Below are positions 1 through 7,777 of a DNA stretch of 64,000 nucleotides, piece by piece. Under the pieces are notes generated by a model. It saw only the letters and a program-made list of their open reading frames with translations, was not told where the DNA came from and made no database searches. Origin of the DNA: Microbacterium testaceum StLB037. Lineage in GTDB: Bacteria > Actinomycetota > Actinomycetes > Actinomycetales > Microbacteriaceae. The stretch is from contig NC_015125.1 in assembly GCF_000202635.1 (NCBI RefSeq), positions 1,860,001-1,924,000 of the forward strand. The letters run 5' to 3'. Within the stretch, counting starts at the first letter, position 1. Each line of letters begins with the position of its first letter. The position numbers and the translations under genes were made by a program.

Positions 1-956
1 ACGGCGCCGACGTGGGCGAGGGGTTCGTCGACGGCGACCTCGTCGTGCCGTTCCCGGACGGGCTGCGGGTGGCGGAAGTGCTCGCGCAGGGGCTGTCGGC
101 GGCCGCGTCGCTTTTCGACCGGCGGGACGTCGCAGCGGCGAGACCTCTCGCCGAGGTGCGCCTGCTCGCCCCGCTCGTGCCCGCGTCGATCCGCGACTTC
201 GTCGCGTTCGAGGAGCACGTCGAGGGCGTGAGCGCCTCGGTCGACGGCAAGAGCGAGGTCGTGCCCGAATGGTACGAGGCACCGACGTTCTACTTCACCA
301 ACCCGCACACGGTGCGCGCGACGGGAGAGGTCGTTGCGATCCCCGAGACGCAGCGCCTCGACGTCGAGCTCGAGCTCGCCGCGGTCATCGGTGCGGTGCC
401 CGGCTCCGACGGAGAGAACGTGGATGCCGAGACCGCGGCATCCCACATCTTCGGCTACACCGTGATGAACGACTGGTCGGCCCGCGACCTGCAGTCGCGC
501 GAGATGAAGGTGCGGCTGGGGCCGGCGAAGGGCAAGGACTTCGCGATGACGCTCGGACCGTGGATCGTCACGGCCGACGAGCTCGAGCCGTTCCTCGACG
601 CCGAGGGTTTCCTCGCCGTGCGCGCGGAGCTCTTCATCAACGGCGAGCTGATCGGCCACGACCTCGTGTCGAACATGGGCTGGCCGTTCCCCGAGCTCGT
701 GGCCTACGCGGCGCGCAACTCGGTGGTCGTGCCGGGCGACGTGCTCGGCTCGGGCACCGTCGGCAACGGCGGCTGCCTCGGCGAACTGTGGGGGCGCCGC
801 GGCGGTCTCGACCCGCTCCCGCTCGAACCCGGCGACGAGGTGCGTCTGGTGATCGAGGGCGTCGGCGAGATCGTCAACGTCGTGGGCGAGCGCGTCGCCG
901 CGCCGCCTGTGCCGCGCGCGCGGGTGCGGCCCCGGACCCGATCCTTCGAGCGATGA
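1..956 (+). CDS. fumarylacetoacetate hydrolase (FAH) family protein, 5' end cut by the window
   Basis: The C-terminal catalytic FAH fold is clear: a Glu-x-Glu pair near residues 119-121 (counted from the GTG at 12), typical of the family's divalent-metal site, then NDWSARD and a GNGGCLGE motif. FAH enzymes cleave C-C bonds in acylpyruvates or diketo sugar acids, or isomerise or decarboxylate related compounds. The frame stays open to the window edge and the residues before the GTG at 12 look coding, so the true start is probably upstream. The stop overlaps the next ATG as ATGA, so an SDR oxidoreductase is co-translated. FAH plus SDR pairs are known from non-phosphorylative sugar-acid routes (diketo-acid hydrolase plus keto-acid dehydrogenase) and from aromatic catabolism; the substrate here is unknown. 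Confidence 0.85.
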   Translation, partial: GADVGEGFVDGDLVVPFPDGLRVAEVLAQGLSAAASLFDRRDVAAARPLAEVRLLAPLVPASIRDFVAFEEHVEGVSASVDGKSEVVPEWYEAPTFYFTNPHTVRATGEVVAIPETQRLDVELELAAVIGAVPGSDGENVDAETAASHIFGYTVMNDWSARDLQSREMKVRLGPAKGKDFAMTLGPWIVTADELEPFLDAEGFLAVRAELFINGELIGHDLVSNMGWPFPELVAYAARNSVVVPGDVLGSGTVGNGGCLGELWGRRGGLDPLPLEPGDEVRLVIEGVGEIVNVVGERVAAPPVPRARVRPRTRSFER

Positions 957-1714
957 GCTTCGCCGGCCGGCTCTTCGTCGTCACGGGGGCGGCGAACGGT
1001 CAGGGGGCCGAAGAGGCGCTGATGCTCGCCGCGCAGGGGGCCGACGTGGTGGCGGGCGATCTGGCGGCATCGGCTCCCGATCTCCTGGCGCGCGCGGACG
1101 CGCTGCCCGGCTCGGTGCGGTACCGGCGCCTCGACGTCGCGTCCGAGGACGACTGGCGCGCGCTCGCCGCCTCTCTCGAGGGGCGCCCGGTCCGCGGGCT
1201 CGTCAACAACGCGGGCGTCACGCATCGCGCGCGCATCGGGCAACTGGAGCGCGCCGACTGGGATCGCGTCCTCGCGGTCAACGTCACGGGGGCGATGCTC
1301 GGCATCCAGGCCCTCCTCCCGTTGATGGATGCCGGGTCCTCCATCGTCAACATCGGCTCCGTCGCGGGACTCACCGGGCACTACACGGCGGCGTACACCG
1401 CGAGCAAGTGGGCGCTCCGCGGCCTCACGCACGCCTGCGTCACGGAGCTCGGGCCCCGTGGCATCCGGGTCAATCTCGTGCACCCGGGCTACATCCACAC
1501 GGCGATGACCGAGAGCGCCCCGCCGGCGTTCCGCACCGCGAACGAGGCGATCGTTCCGCTCGGGCGCGGGGGACAAGCCGCCGAGGTGGCGAGCACGGTG
1601 GTGTTCCTGCTGTCGGATGGCGCCGCCTACCTGTCGGGCGCCGAGATCACCGTCGACGGCGGACAGACGCTGTCCGGAGCGGCGACGGTCCTCTCGAACG
1701 CCGTGCGGCCCTAA
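953..1714 (+). CDS. short-chain dehydrogenase/reductase (SDR)
   Basis: A 253-residue classical SDR. It has the nucleotide-binding TGAANGQG at residues 11-18, NNAG at 85-88, and a catalytic Ser at about 136 with Tyr148 and Lys152 (YTASK). An acidic residue after the second strand suggests NAD preference (inference). The end has the usual ITVDGGQ signature. The ATG at 953 overlaps the stop of the FAH-family gene, so the two are translationally coupled and probably act in one catabolic route. A keto-sugar-acid dehydrogenase is plausible from context, but the substrate cannot be read from sequence. Confidence 0.9.
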   Translation: MSFAGRLFVVTGAANGQGAEEALMLAAQGADVVAGDLAASAPDLLARADALPGSVRYRRLDVASEDDWRALAASLEGRPVRGLVNNAGVTHRARIGQLERADWDRVLAVNVTGAMLGIQALLPLMDAGSSIVNIGSVAGLTGHYTAAYTASKWALRGLTHACVTELGPRGIRVNLVHPGYIHTAMTESAPPAFRTANEAIVPLGRGGQAAEVASTVVFLLSDGAAYLSGAEITVDGGQTLSGAATVLSNAVRP

Positions 1715-1716
1715 TG

Positions 1717-1744
1717 TTGAAAATCGACATAAGTCGGGTATGCT
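1717..1744 (+). promoter_or_regulatory. sigma-70-type promoter for the MFS exporter
   Basis: TTGAAA (1717-1722), a 16-bp spacer and TATGCT (1739-1744) lie just after the SDR stop. Transcription would start about 90 nt before the exporter ATG. That leader can fold (GGACC/GGGTCC arms around a GGGGCCCC core), so a regulatory leader is possible, but I recognise no riboswitch class. Confidence 0.6.
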
Positions 1745-1844
1745 GGACCTGACGTCGGGGCCCCTCGGGTCCGTTCGCCCGGTGAGGGAGCCGGAGCGGC
1801 ACATCCGGTCGCGTCGATCGCCCGGTCGTACGGGCGCCCCACGC

Positions 1845-3338
1845 ATGACCCTCTCTCCGGCGCGCCTGCGCATCCTCGTCGCATCCCTCCTCACGGTGTC
1901 GTTCCTCGGCGCCCTCGACCACACCGTCGTCTCGACCTCGCTCGCCACGATTGCCGGCGACCTCGGCGCGCTCGAGCACATGAGCTGGATCATGGTCGGC
2001 TACACCCTCGCCGCCACCGTGATGCTGCCCGTCCTCGGCAAGCTCGGCGACGTCGTCGGCCCCCGCCGCGTGTTCCTCGTCTCGCTCGTGCTCTTCCTCG
2101 TCGCCTCGCTCGCGTGCGGCTTCGCGCCCGACCTCGGCTGGCTCATCGCCGCGCGCGTCCTGCAGGGCCTCGGCTCGGCGGGACTCCAGCTCATGTCGCA
2201 GACGATCATCGCCCGCGTGACCAGCCCCCGTCAGCGCCCGCGCTACATGGCGATCATCGGCGCGGCGTTCCCCGTCGCGATCGTCGTCGGACCCGTGGTC
2301 GGCGGTCTCATCACCGACTTCTGGGGCTGGTCGTGGGTGTTCTGGATCAACCTCCCGGTGGGGCTCGTCGCCCTCGCCCTCGCGCTCGTCGCGATCCCGC
2401 GGCTGCCGGGCGGCGCTCATCCCCGCTTCGACATCCCCGGATCGATCGCCTTCACCGGCACGCTCGTCGCCCTCGTGCTCGCCGTGACCTGGATCGGCGA
2501 CGACGCCCTGCGTCCCGCGGCGATCCTCTGCGCCACCGCCGTGGTCATCGGCATCCCGGCTCTCGTCGTCATCGAGCGGCGGGCGGCCGAGCCGATCCTC
2601 CCGCCGAGGATCCTGCGCCACCGCACGATCCTCGTGTGTCTCGGCCTCTCGCTCGTCGTCGGCGCGGGGCTGTTCGCGATCGTGGCCTACGTGCCGACCT
2701 ACATCCAGATGGCGTTCCGGACGACCGCGACCGTGTCCGGACTCGTGCCCATCGCGACCGTGCTCGGCATGCTCGTCAGCAGCCTGCTCACCGGGTGGCT
2801 CGTGAGCCGTTCGGGACGCTATCGCGCCTACCCGGTGATCGGTACGGCCCTCGGCGCTGCCGGGCTCACGGCCATGGCGGCTCTGCCGGTCGGGACGCCG
2901 TTGTGGGTGCCCATGGCCGTCATGGCCGTCGTGGGCATCGGCACGGGGTCGTTCACGAACCTCATCTTCGCCGTCGTCCAGAGCGCCGCCGCCCGCTCCG
3001 ACCTCGGCGCGGTCACCGCGACCACGAACCTCGTGCGCCAGATCGGCTCGGCCGTGGGGACCGCGATCGTCGGCGGCGTGGTGGGCTTCGGGGTCGCGTC
3101 GAGCCTTCCCGCGGGGCTGGATGCCAACACCCTCACGCCCGCGGTGGCCCGGGCCACCTCCGAGAGCGTGCGCGAGGAGATCGCCGTCGTCTACCACGAC
3201 GTCTTCGCCCCCGTGTTCCTCGGCCTCGCGGCCGTCTACGCCTGCGGCGTGGTCATCGCCCTCCTCCTCCCCGCCGGTCGGCTCTCCGACGAGGCGCCCA
3301 CCCCGGTTTCGTCCGACGCCCGACCCCAGCACGCCTGA
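1845..3338 (+). CDS. MFS drug/metabolite exporter, DHA2 (EmrB/QacA-like) family
   Basis: A 497-residue, very hydrophobic protein with a spacing that suggests 14 membrane segments, as in DHA2 exporters. Near the start LDHTVVSTSLATIAGDLG matches the first-helix motif of the family. The loop 2-3 motif A (GKLGDVVGPRR) is at about residue 65, and a motif-C-like glycine/proline stretch (VGPVVGG) follows in helix 5. These transporters expel drugs or metabolites using the proton gradient. No good Shine-Dalgarno precedes the ATG. It has its own promoter and lies 15 bp before a sugar-oxidase-like gene, so export of a substrate or product of that enzyme is possible (inference). Confidence 0.88.
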   Translation: MTLSPARLRILVASLLTVSFLGALDHTVVSTSLATIAGDLGALEHMSWIMVGYTLAATVMLPVLGKLGDVVGPRRVFLVSLVLFLVASLACGFAPDLGWLIAARVLQGLGSAGLQLMSQTIIARVTSPRQRPRYMAIIGAAFPVAIVVGPVVGGLITDFWGWSWVFWINLPVGLVALALALVAIPRLPGGAHPRFDIPGSIAFTGTLVALVLAVTWIGDDALRPAAILCATAVVIGIPALVVIERRAAEPILPPRILRHRTILVCLGLSLVVGAGLFAIVAYVPTYIQMAFRTTATVSGLVPIATVLGMLVSSLLTGWLVSRSGRYRAYPVIGTALGAAGLTAMAALPVGTPLWVPMAVMAVVGIGTGSFTNLIFAVVQSAAARSDLGAVTATTNLVRQIGSAVGTAIVGGVVGFGVASSLPAGLDANTLTPAVARATSESVREEIAVVYHDVFAPVFLGLAAVYACGVVIALLLPAGRLSDEAPTPVSSDARPQHA

Positions 3339-3353
3339 TCTCGAAGGAGAGAA

Positions 3354-4931
3354 ATGTCCGACACCCCCACCATCGCCGTCGTCGGCAGCGGACCGATCGG
3401 CTCCGCCTACGCCCGCGTGCTGCTGGAGACGCTGCCCACCGCCCGCGTGATCATGTTCGAGGCCGGCCCGCAGATCACCGAGCGCCCCGGCGAGAGCGTG
3501 CGCAACATCGCCGATGCCGACGAGAAGGCCCGGGCCCGTGAACGTTCCCAGGGGCCGCAGGCCGGCACCCACCGGGAGTCGCTCGGCATCCCCGGCGGAA
3601 CCGTCGTCGAGGGCATGTTCACCGCGCGGCAGGGCACCCATCTCTACGACTTCGGCGGCGAGGGCTCCGCGCACGCGCCCACCTTCCCCGCCGCGGCCGC
3701 CGCGACCAACGTCGGCGGCCAGGGGGCGCACTGGACCTGCGCCATCCCGCGTCCGGCCTTCAGCGAGAGGCTCGACTTCATCGACGACGACGAGTGGGAG
3801 GACCTGATCTCCACCGCCGAAGACCTCCTGCACAAGCAGAGCGCCGCCTTCTCGGATTCCCCGGTCGGCGCCGCCATCCGTACCCTCCTCGACCGCGAGT
3901 TCGGCGCCGAGCTGCCCGAGGGCTACGGCGTGAGCACTCTCCCCGTCGCCGGAGACCCGCAGCCCGACGGATCGATCCGCTGGGCCGGCGCCGACACCGT
4001 GCTGGGGCCCCTCATCGAACCCGGGACCGACACCGCTGCGCGCTTCGAGCTCCGCGACCTCACGCTCGTCCGCCGCATCGACCACGACGGTGCACGCGTG
4101 CGCGGTCTGGTCGTCGAGGACCTGCGGACGGGAGAGGAGTCGTTCGTCGCTGCGGATGCCGTCGTCGTCGCCGCGGACGCGTTCCGTTCCCCGCAGTTGC
4201 TCTGGGCCTCCGGCATCCGTCCCGCCCCGCTCGGCCGCTACCTGACCGAGCACCAGGTGGTCATCAGCACGGTCGCGCTCGACGAGGACCGCATGTCGGC
4301 GCTCGTCACCGACGGCGAGCTCGAGGCCGAGCTTGCCCGTCGCGCCGCGAACCCGAGCGATCCCGTGGCCGCGGTCAACCGCATCCCGTTCTCGGAGCCC
4401 GGGCACCCGTACTCGGCGCAGATCATGTACGCCGAGACCCCGCCCTTCCCTCTCGCTGCGGACCACCCCGCCCACGGCAACCGGTGGGGATACGTGAACA
4501 TGGGCTTCGGCATCCGCAAGTTCCCCCGCGTCGAGGACGGCGTGACCTTCTCCGATGACGAGCTCGACTATCGCGGCCTGCCCAACTTCACGATCGAGTA
4601 CGCCCTCACCGACCGCGAGGAGAAGGAGATCGCCGAGGCGACCGAGCGCCTCCGCCGCGCCGGCGACGCCCTGGGGACCTTCGTCGCCGAGCCGCGCCTG
4701 CTCCCGAACGGATCGAGCCTGCACTTCATGGGCACGATGCGGGCGGGGACGGATGCCGCGACCTCGGTCGCCGACCCGTACTCGCGCGTGTGGGGCTTCG
4801 AGAATCTCGTCGTCGGGGGCAACGCCCTGATCCCGACGGCCAACACGATGAACCCGACCCTGACGAGCGTCGCGATCGCCGTCCGCGGGGCGCGTCAGCT
4901 GGCGGCGGACCTGGGCGGCGCGCGTCACTGA
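3354..4931 (+). CDS. GMC-family FAD oxidoreductase, pyranose oxidase / C-glycoside 3-oxidase-like
   Basis: 525 residues. The FAD-binding GSGPIG is at residues 11-16. GGQGAHWTC at about 121-129 resembles the STHWT segment of fungal pyranose 2-oxidase, whose His carries the flavin; His126 is the equivalent. The C-terminal catalytic pair is visible as His457 (LHFMGT) and Asn500 (NTMNPTLTS), 43 residues apart, close to the His/Asn spacing of pyranose oxidase. Bacterial members oxidise the C2 or C3 hydroxyl of free sugars or glycosides. The C-glycoside 3-oxidase CarA described from a Microbacterium strain belongs here, but its usual CarB/CarC deglycosidase partners are not in this window. A ribosome site (GAAGGAGAG) precedes the ATG. 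Confidence 0.82.
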   Translation: MSDTPTIAVVGSGPIGSAYARVLLETLPTARVIMFEAGPQITERPGESVRNIADADEKARARERSQGPQAGTHRESLGIPGGTVVEGMFTARQGTHLYDFGGEGSAHAPTFPAAAAATNVGGQGAHWTCAIPRPAFSERLDFIDDDEWEDLISTAEDLLHKQSAAFSDSPVGAAIRTLLDREFGAELPEGYGVSTLPVAGDPQPDGSIRWAGADTVLGPLIEPGTDTAARFELRDLTLVRRIDHDGARVRGLVVEDLRTGEESFVAADAVVVAADAFRSPQLLWASGIRPAPLGRYLTEHQVVISTVALDEDRMSALVTDGELEAELARRAANPSDPVAAVNRIPFSEPGHPYSAQIMYAETPPFPLAADHPAHGNRWGYVNMGFGIRKFPRVEDGVTFSDDELDYRGLPNFTIEYALTDREEKEIAEATERLRRAGDALGTFVAEPRLLPNGSSLHFMGTMRAGTDAATSVADPYSRVWGFENLVVGGNALIPTANTMNPTLTSVAIAVRGARQLAADLGGARH

Positions 4932-5025
4932 CGCGCGCGGGCTCCCGCCGGGCAGCCCCGCGCCGACAGCCCGTCCCGGCGCCGACAGCGCGTCCCGCTG
5001 GGCAGCCCCGCCGGATAATGGAGCG

Positions 5026-5415
5026 GTGGAGGCCTGGGAGACGCGCGAGTGGTTCGCCGAGTTCCTCGACGCCCAGAATCGCCACGATCTCGAGGCCGTC
5101 CGCGGTTTCCTCGACCCGGGGGTGCGCCGCGCGCACCGTCCCGCCGGGGCGGAGGCGTGGATCGCCGAGGCCGCCGAGCTCCTTCACGCCTTCCCCGATT
5201 GGCGGTGGAAGCGGATCCAGCTGATCGTCGAAGACGACCGTCTCGCGGTGCACCTGCGGGGGTCGGGGATGCAGGCGGGAGCGTTCCAGCACGTCCCGGC
5301 CACGCGTCGGCGGGTCAACATCGCCGCGTTCGCGATGTACCGACTCGAGCGCGGGCGGATCGTCGAGGCATCCGGAACCGACGACGCCGAGCAGATCCGC
5401 GCCCTGCTCGTCTGA
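5026..5415 (+). CDS. SnoaL-like / NTF2-fold protein
   Basis: A 129-residue alpha+beta protein with the NTF2/SnoaL cone-fold pattern (WFAEFLDAQNRHDLEAVRGF at the start, then DWRW and FAMYRLERGRIVEASG at the end). Such proteins are cyclases, isomerases or ligand-binding domains; the function here is unknown. The GTG at 5026 is chosen because GATAAT ends exactly 6 nt before it, the leaderless pattern seen at many genes here. The preceding 90 bp contains short direct repeats (GGCAGCCCCGC twice, GCCGACAGC twice). Confidence 0.75.
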   Translation: MEAWETREWFAEFLDAQNRHDLEAVRGFLDPGVRRAHRPAGAEAWIAEAAELLHAFPDWRWKRIQLIVEDDRLAVHLRGSGMQAGAFQHVPATRRRVNIAAFAMYRLERGRIVEASGTDDAEQIRALLV

Positions 5416-5516
5416 GAGCGGACGGGTTCGGGCGTCGCTGTCAAGGAGCGTGCGCCCTTCCTCGGGATAGGTACGGTCGAAAGTCCGCGGATCCGCCGTG
5501 GGAGAGGAGCTTCGAC

Positions 5517-5813
5517 ATGACGGACACGAACCGCCCGGGCGCCGGCGTGGTGTGGGCGCGCGTCGAAGAGGGGTTCCACGTGGGCAGCCGCAACGGCGTC
5601 TTCCTGGGCTACCTCGACCGCGAAGCCGACGGCAGCTACCTGGCCTACAACGGACGTTCCCGCCTGGTCGGGCGCTTCCCCACGCTCGTCGCCGGGATGG
5701 CGGCCGTCACGTCCGCGCCGACCGAGACCCGTATGCCGGTTCGGTCGGAGGAGGAGATCGTCTTGCAGCAGGTCCGGACCGACCGCGAACTCCCCGGATC
5801 GATGGTGCGGTGA
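5517..5813 (+). CDS. small conserved protein of unknown function, coupled to BLUF
   Basis: 98 residues; I do not recognise a domain. It begins with an Ala/Gly/Pro-poor basic-neutral segment (WARVEEGFHVGSR, then FLGYLDREADGSYLAYNG), reads like a small beta-rich fold, and ends in a charged tail. A good ribosome site (GGGAGAGGAG) precedes the ATG. Its stop overlaps the start of the blue-light BLUF protein as TGATG, so the two are translated together; a partner or effector role in light signalling is an inference from this coupling. Confidence 0.7.
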   Translation: MTDTNRPGAGVVWARVEEGFHVGSRNGVFLGYLDREADGSYLAYNGRSRLVGRFPTLVAGMAAVTSAPTETRMPVRSEEEIVLQQVRTDRELPGSMVR

Positions 5814-6250
5814 TGACCGAAGCCCTCCGGTCGATGACCTACTCCAGCACGGCCGTGTCGGCCTTCGGCGCGAAAGAACTCGCCGATCTCCTCTCGTCGA
5901 GCCGCGCCGCGAATCTCGCGCGCGATCTGTCGGGAATGCTGCTCTTCCGCGGGAACCGATTCCTCCAGGTGCTCGAAGGGCCGGAGTCGCTCGTCCGCGA
6001 GCTCGTCGACCGGATCCGTCGCGACCCGCGGCACCGCGACATGCGGGTCCTCGTCGACGAGGAGATCGATGAGCGGCGCTTCGCCGACTGGACCATGGGG
6101 TACGAAACCCTGAACGTTCCGCAGAAGGCGGCGCCCGAGGGTTTCCGTGACTCGTTCGACGACCTCTACTCCGACGACGACACGATCACGGCGCGCGCCC
6201 TGCGCGAGCTGACGGTCTGGTTCCGCGCGCGGACGTCGAACCCGCGCTGA
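5813..6250 (+). CDS. BLUF-domain blue-light photoreceptor
   Basis: A 145-residue stand-alone BLUF protein that should bind FAD and respond to blue light through a hydrogen-bond switch. All key residues are present with the same spacing as in AppA: Tyr10, Asn34 and Gln52 (AppA Tyr21, Asn45, Gln63), plus Trp93 and Met95 (AppA Trp104, Met106). The 40-residue tail after the domain (DLYSDDDTITARALRELTVW) could form the capping helices common in short BLUF proteins. There is no attached output domain, so it must act on another protein; the coupled upstream small protein is the first candidate. It converges with a MarR gene with no gap between the stop codons. Confidence 0.92.
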   Translation: MTEALRSMTYSSTAVSAFGAKELADLLSSSRAANLARDLSGMLLFRGNRFLQVLEGPESLVRELVDRIRRDPRHRDMRVLVDEEIDERRFADWTMGYETLNVPQKAAPEGFRDSFDDLYSDDDTITARALRELTVWFRARTSNPR

Positions 6251-6745
6251 TCAGCGGCGCCGCCGCGGCCCCGCCGACCGCGGTGGGGCGGACCGCAGGG
6301 GCCGGCGCACTTTCGCGAGGAGCGCCCCCAGCGTCTCGACCTCGTCGTCGGTGAGCTCGGCGAACAGCAGGGCTCGCACCGTGTCGATGTGACCGGGGAA
6401 GACGTCCGCCAGCACGTCGCGCCCCGCCGTGGTGATCGTGACGACCACGCTGCGCTCGTCATCGGGCGACGGCGCGCGGGACAGGAGCCCGCGCTGCTCG
6501 AGCAGCTGCGCCTGATACGTCAGTCCGCTGCGGCTGTACACGACGCCGTCGGCGAGATCGGTCATGCGCTGGCTTCCCTCAGCGGCGTCGCCGAGGCGCG
6601 CGAGCAGCTGGAACTGCACGTAGCTGAGGTCGCCCGCGTCGCGTAACTGCTTCTCGACGGCGTGGCGCACCAGGCTCCCCACCTCGGTGAGGGCGAAGTA
6701 CGTCTCGAGTTGCGCCGCGGAGAGCGGGGCGGGCATGTCGGGCAT
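6251..6745 (-). CDS. MarR family transcriptional regulator
   Basis: 164 residues. A winged-helix core lies between about residues 35 and 110 (SYVQFQLLARLG, then the recognition helix YSRSGLTYQAQLLEQRG and the wing PDDERSVVVTIT), a standard MarR layout. The C-terminus is Arg/Pro-rich. On its strand TAGGAT ends 6 nt before the ATG, pointing to a leaderless message. It is divergent from a quinone oxidoreductase, and two near-identical palindromes lie in the shared promoter, so it most likely represses both genes and is released by a small electrophile or phenolic ligand (family knowledge plus inference). Confidence 0.9.
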   Translation of the reverse strand: MPDMPAPLSAAQLETYFALTEVGSLVRHAVEKQLRDAGDLSYVQFQLLARLGDAAEGSQRMTDLADGVVYSRSGLTYQAQLLEQRGLLSRAPSPDDERSVVVTITTAGRDVLADVFPGHIDTVRALLFAELTDDEVETLGALLAKVRRPLRSAPPRSAGPRRRR

Positions 6746-6761
6746 GGCTCCATCCTATTGC

Positions 6762-6790
6762 TTGCTTCGAATTCAAAGCAGTGCTACGTT
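6762..6790 (+). promoter_or_regulatory. promoter of the quinone oxidoreductase gene
   Basis: TTGCTT (6762-6767), a 17-bp spacer and TACGTT (6785-6790). The first palindromic MarR operator fills the spacer and the second lies just downstream of the expected start of transcription, a layout expected for repression. Confidence 0.65.
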
Positions 6791-6816
6791 CGGCATACCG
6801 CTTCGAATTCGAAGCA
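6763..6816. promoter_or_regulatory. two palindromic MarR operators
   Basis: Site 1 is TGCTTCGAATTCAAAGCA (6763-6780, one mismatch). Site 2 is the perfect palindrome GCTTCGAATTCGAAGC (6800-6815). Their centres are 36 bp apart. They occupy the gap between the divergent MarR and oxidoreductase genes. Confidence 0.8.
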
Positions 6817-6835
6817 AAAACCGAAGGAGAGAATC

Positions 6836-7765
6836 ATGAAGGCTGTGCAGTTCACCCACACCGGCGGACCCGAGGTGCTCGAGACCGTGGAGATCGCCGA
6901 GCCGACGCCCGCCCCGGGCCAGGTGCGAGTGGCGGTCTCGGCATCCGCGTTCAATGCCGCCGACAACGGCATGCGCGCGGGCACCCTGCCGCTCCCCGTC
7001 CGACTCCCGCACGTTCCCGGATACGACGTCTCGGGTGTCGTCGACGCGGTCGGCGAGGGCGTGGACGATCTCGCCGTCGGTGACGCGGTGGTCGGATTCC
7101 TGCCCATGACCGAGAACGGGGGTGCCGCTGAGAAGGTCGTCGCCCCCGCCGAGGCGTGGGTCGCCGCTCCCACCACCGTGCCCTTGACCGACGCCGCGGG
7201 CCTGCCGTCGGTCGCGCTCACAGCCTGGCAGGCGCTCTTCGAGCACGGCGAGCTCCAGCGCGGTCAGCGCGTGCTGATCGTCGGCGCCGGAGGGGTCGTC
7301 GGCACCTATGCGGTCGCGCTCGCCGCCCGCGCAGGTGCGCACGTGATCGCGACGGCGAGTGCCCGGAGCGTCGAGAAGGTCCACGCGGCCGGGGCCGACG
7401 AGATCATCGATCGCGCCGACACCGCCTTGACCGACGGTGTGACCGCCCCGGTCGACGTGCTGCTGAACCTCGCCCCCCTCGAGCCGGAGGAGTTCGCCGG
7501 TCTTGTCGCCCTCGTACGCGACGGCGGACGGGTCGTCAGCGCGACGGCCTGGATGCCGACCCCCGACGATGCGGAGCGCGATGTCCGCGGCTCCACCGTC
7601 TTCGTCCGCAGCGATCGGGCGCAGCTGGCGGAACTGGTCGCTCTCGTGGATGCCGGAGAGCTGACCATCGAGGTCACGCGCCGCATCCCGCTCGCCGAGC
7701 TCCCCGCCCTGCACGCCGAGGCGGCGGGACGCGGAGTGAGCGGCAAGGTCGTCATCCTGCCGTGA
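6836..7765 (+). CDS. NADPH:quinone oxidoreductase-like MDR protein (zinc-free)
   Basis: 309 residues of the medium-chain dehydrogenase/reductase superfamily. It opens with MKAVQFTHTGGPEVLE, typical of quinone oxidoreductases. The nucleotide-binding segment VLIVGAGGVVGTYAVALA lies at about 145-162. The Cys/His ligands of the zinc alcohol dehydrogenases are absent, so a zinc-independent NADPH quinone or enone reductase is likely. A strong ribosome site (GAAGGAGAG) precedes the ATG. The divergent MarR gene and two operators suggest induction by the compounds it reduces. Confidence 0.88.
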   Translation: MKAVQFTHTGGPEVLETVEIAEPTPAPGQVRVAVSASAFNAADNGMRAGTLPLPVRLPHVPGYDVSGVVDAVGEGVDDLAVGDAVVGFLPMTENGGAAEKVVAPAEAWVAAPTTVPLTDAAGLPSVALTAWQALFEHGELQRGQRVLIVGAGGVVGTYAVALAARAGAHVIATASARSVEKVHAAGADEIIDRADTALTDGVTAPVDVLLNLAPLEPEEFAGLVALVRDGGRVVSATAWMPTPDDAERDVRGSTVFVRSDRAQLAELVALVDAGELTIEVTRRIPLAELPALHAEAAGRGVSGKVVILP

Positions 7766-7777
7766 CGGTGGGGCGTG

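Noticed and set aside
1745-1844. Riboswitch in the leader of the MFS gene
   Set aside because: The leader can fold, but no conserved core of a known riboswitch class is visible.
1647-4928. Very long open frame (over 1000 codons) on the minus strand opposite the MFS and GMC genes
   Set aside because: It is antisense to two convincing genes, has no domain, and is a normal by-product of high-GC codon use.
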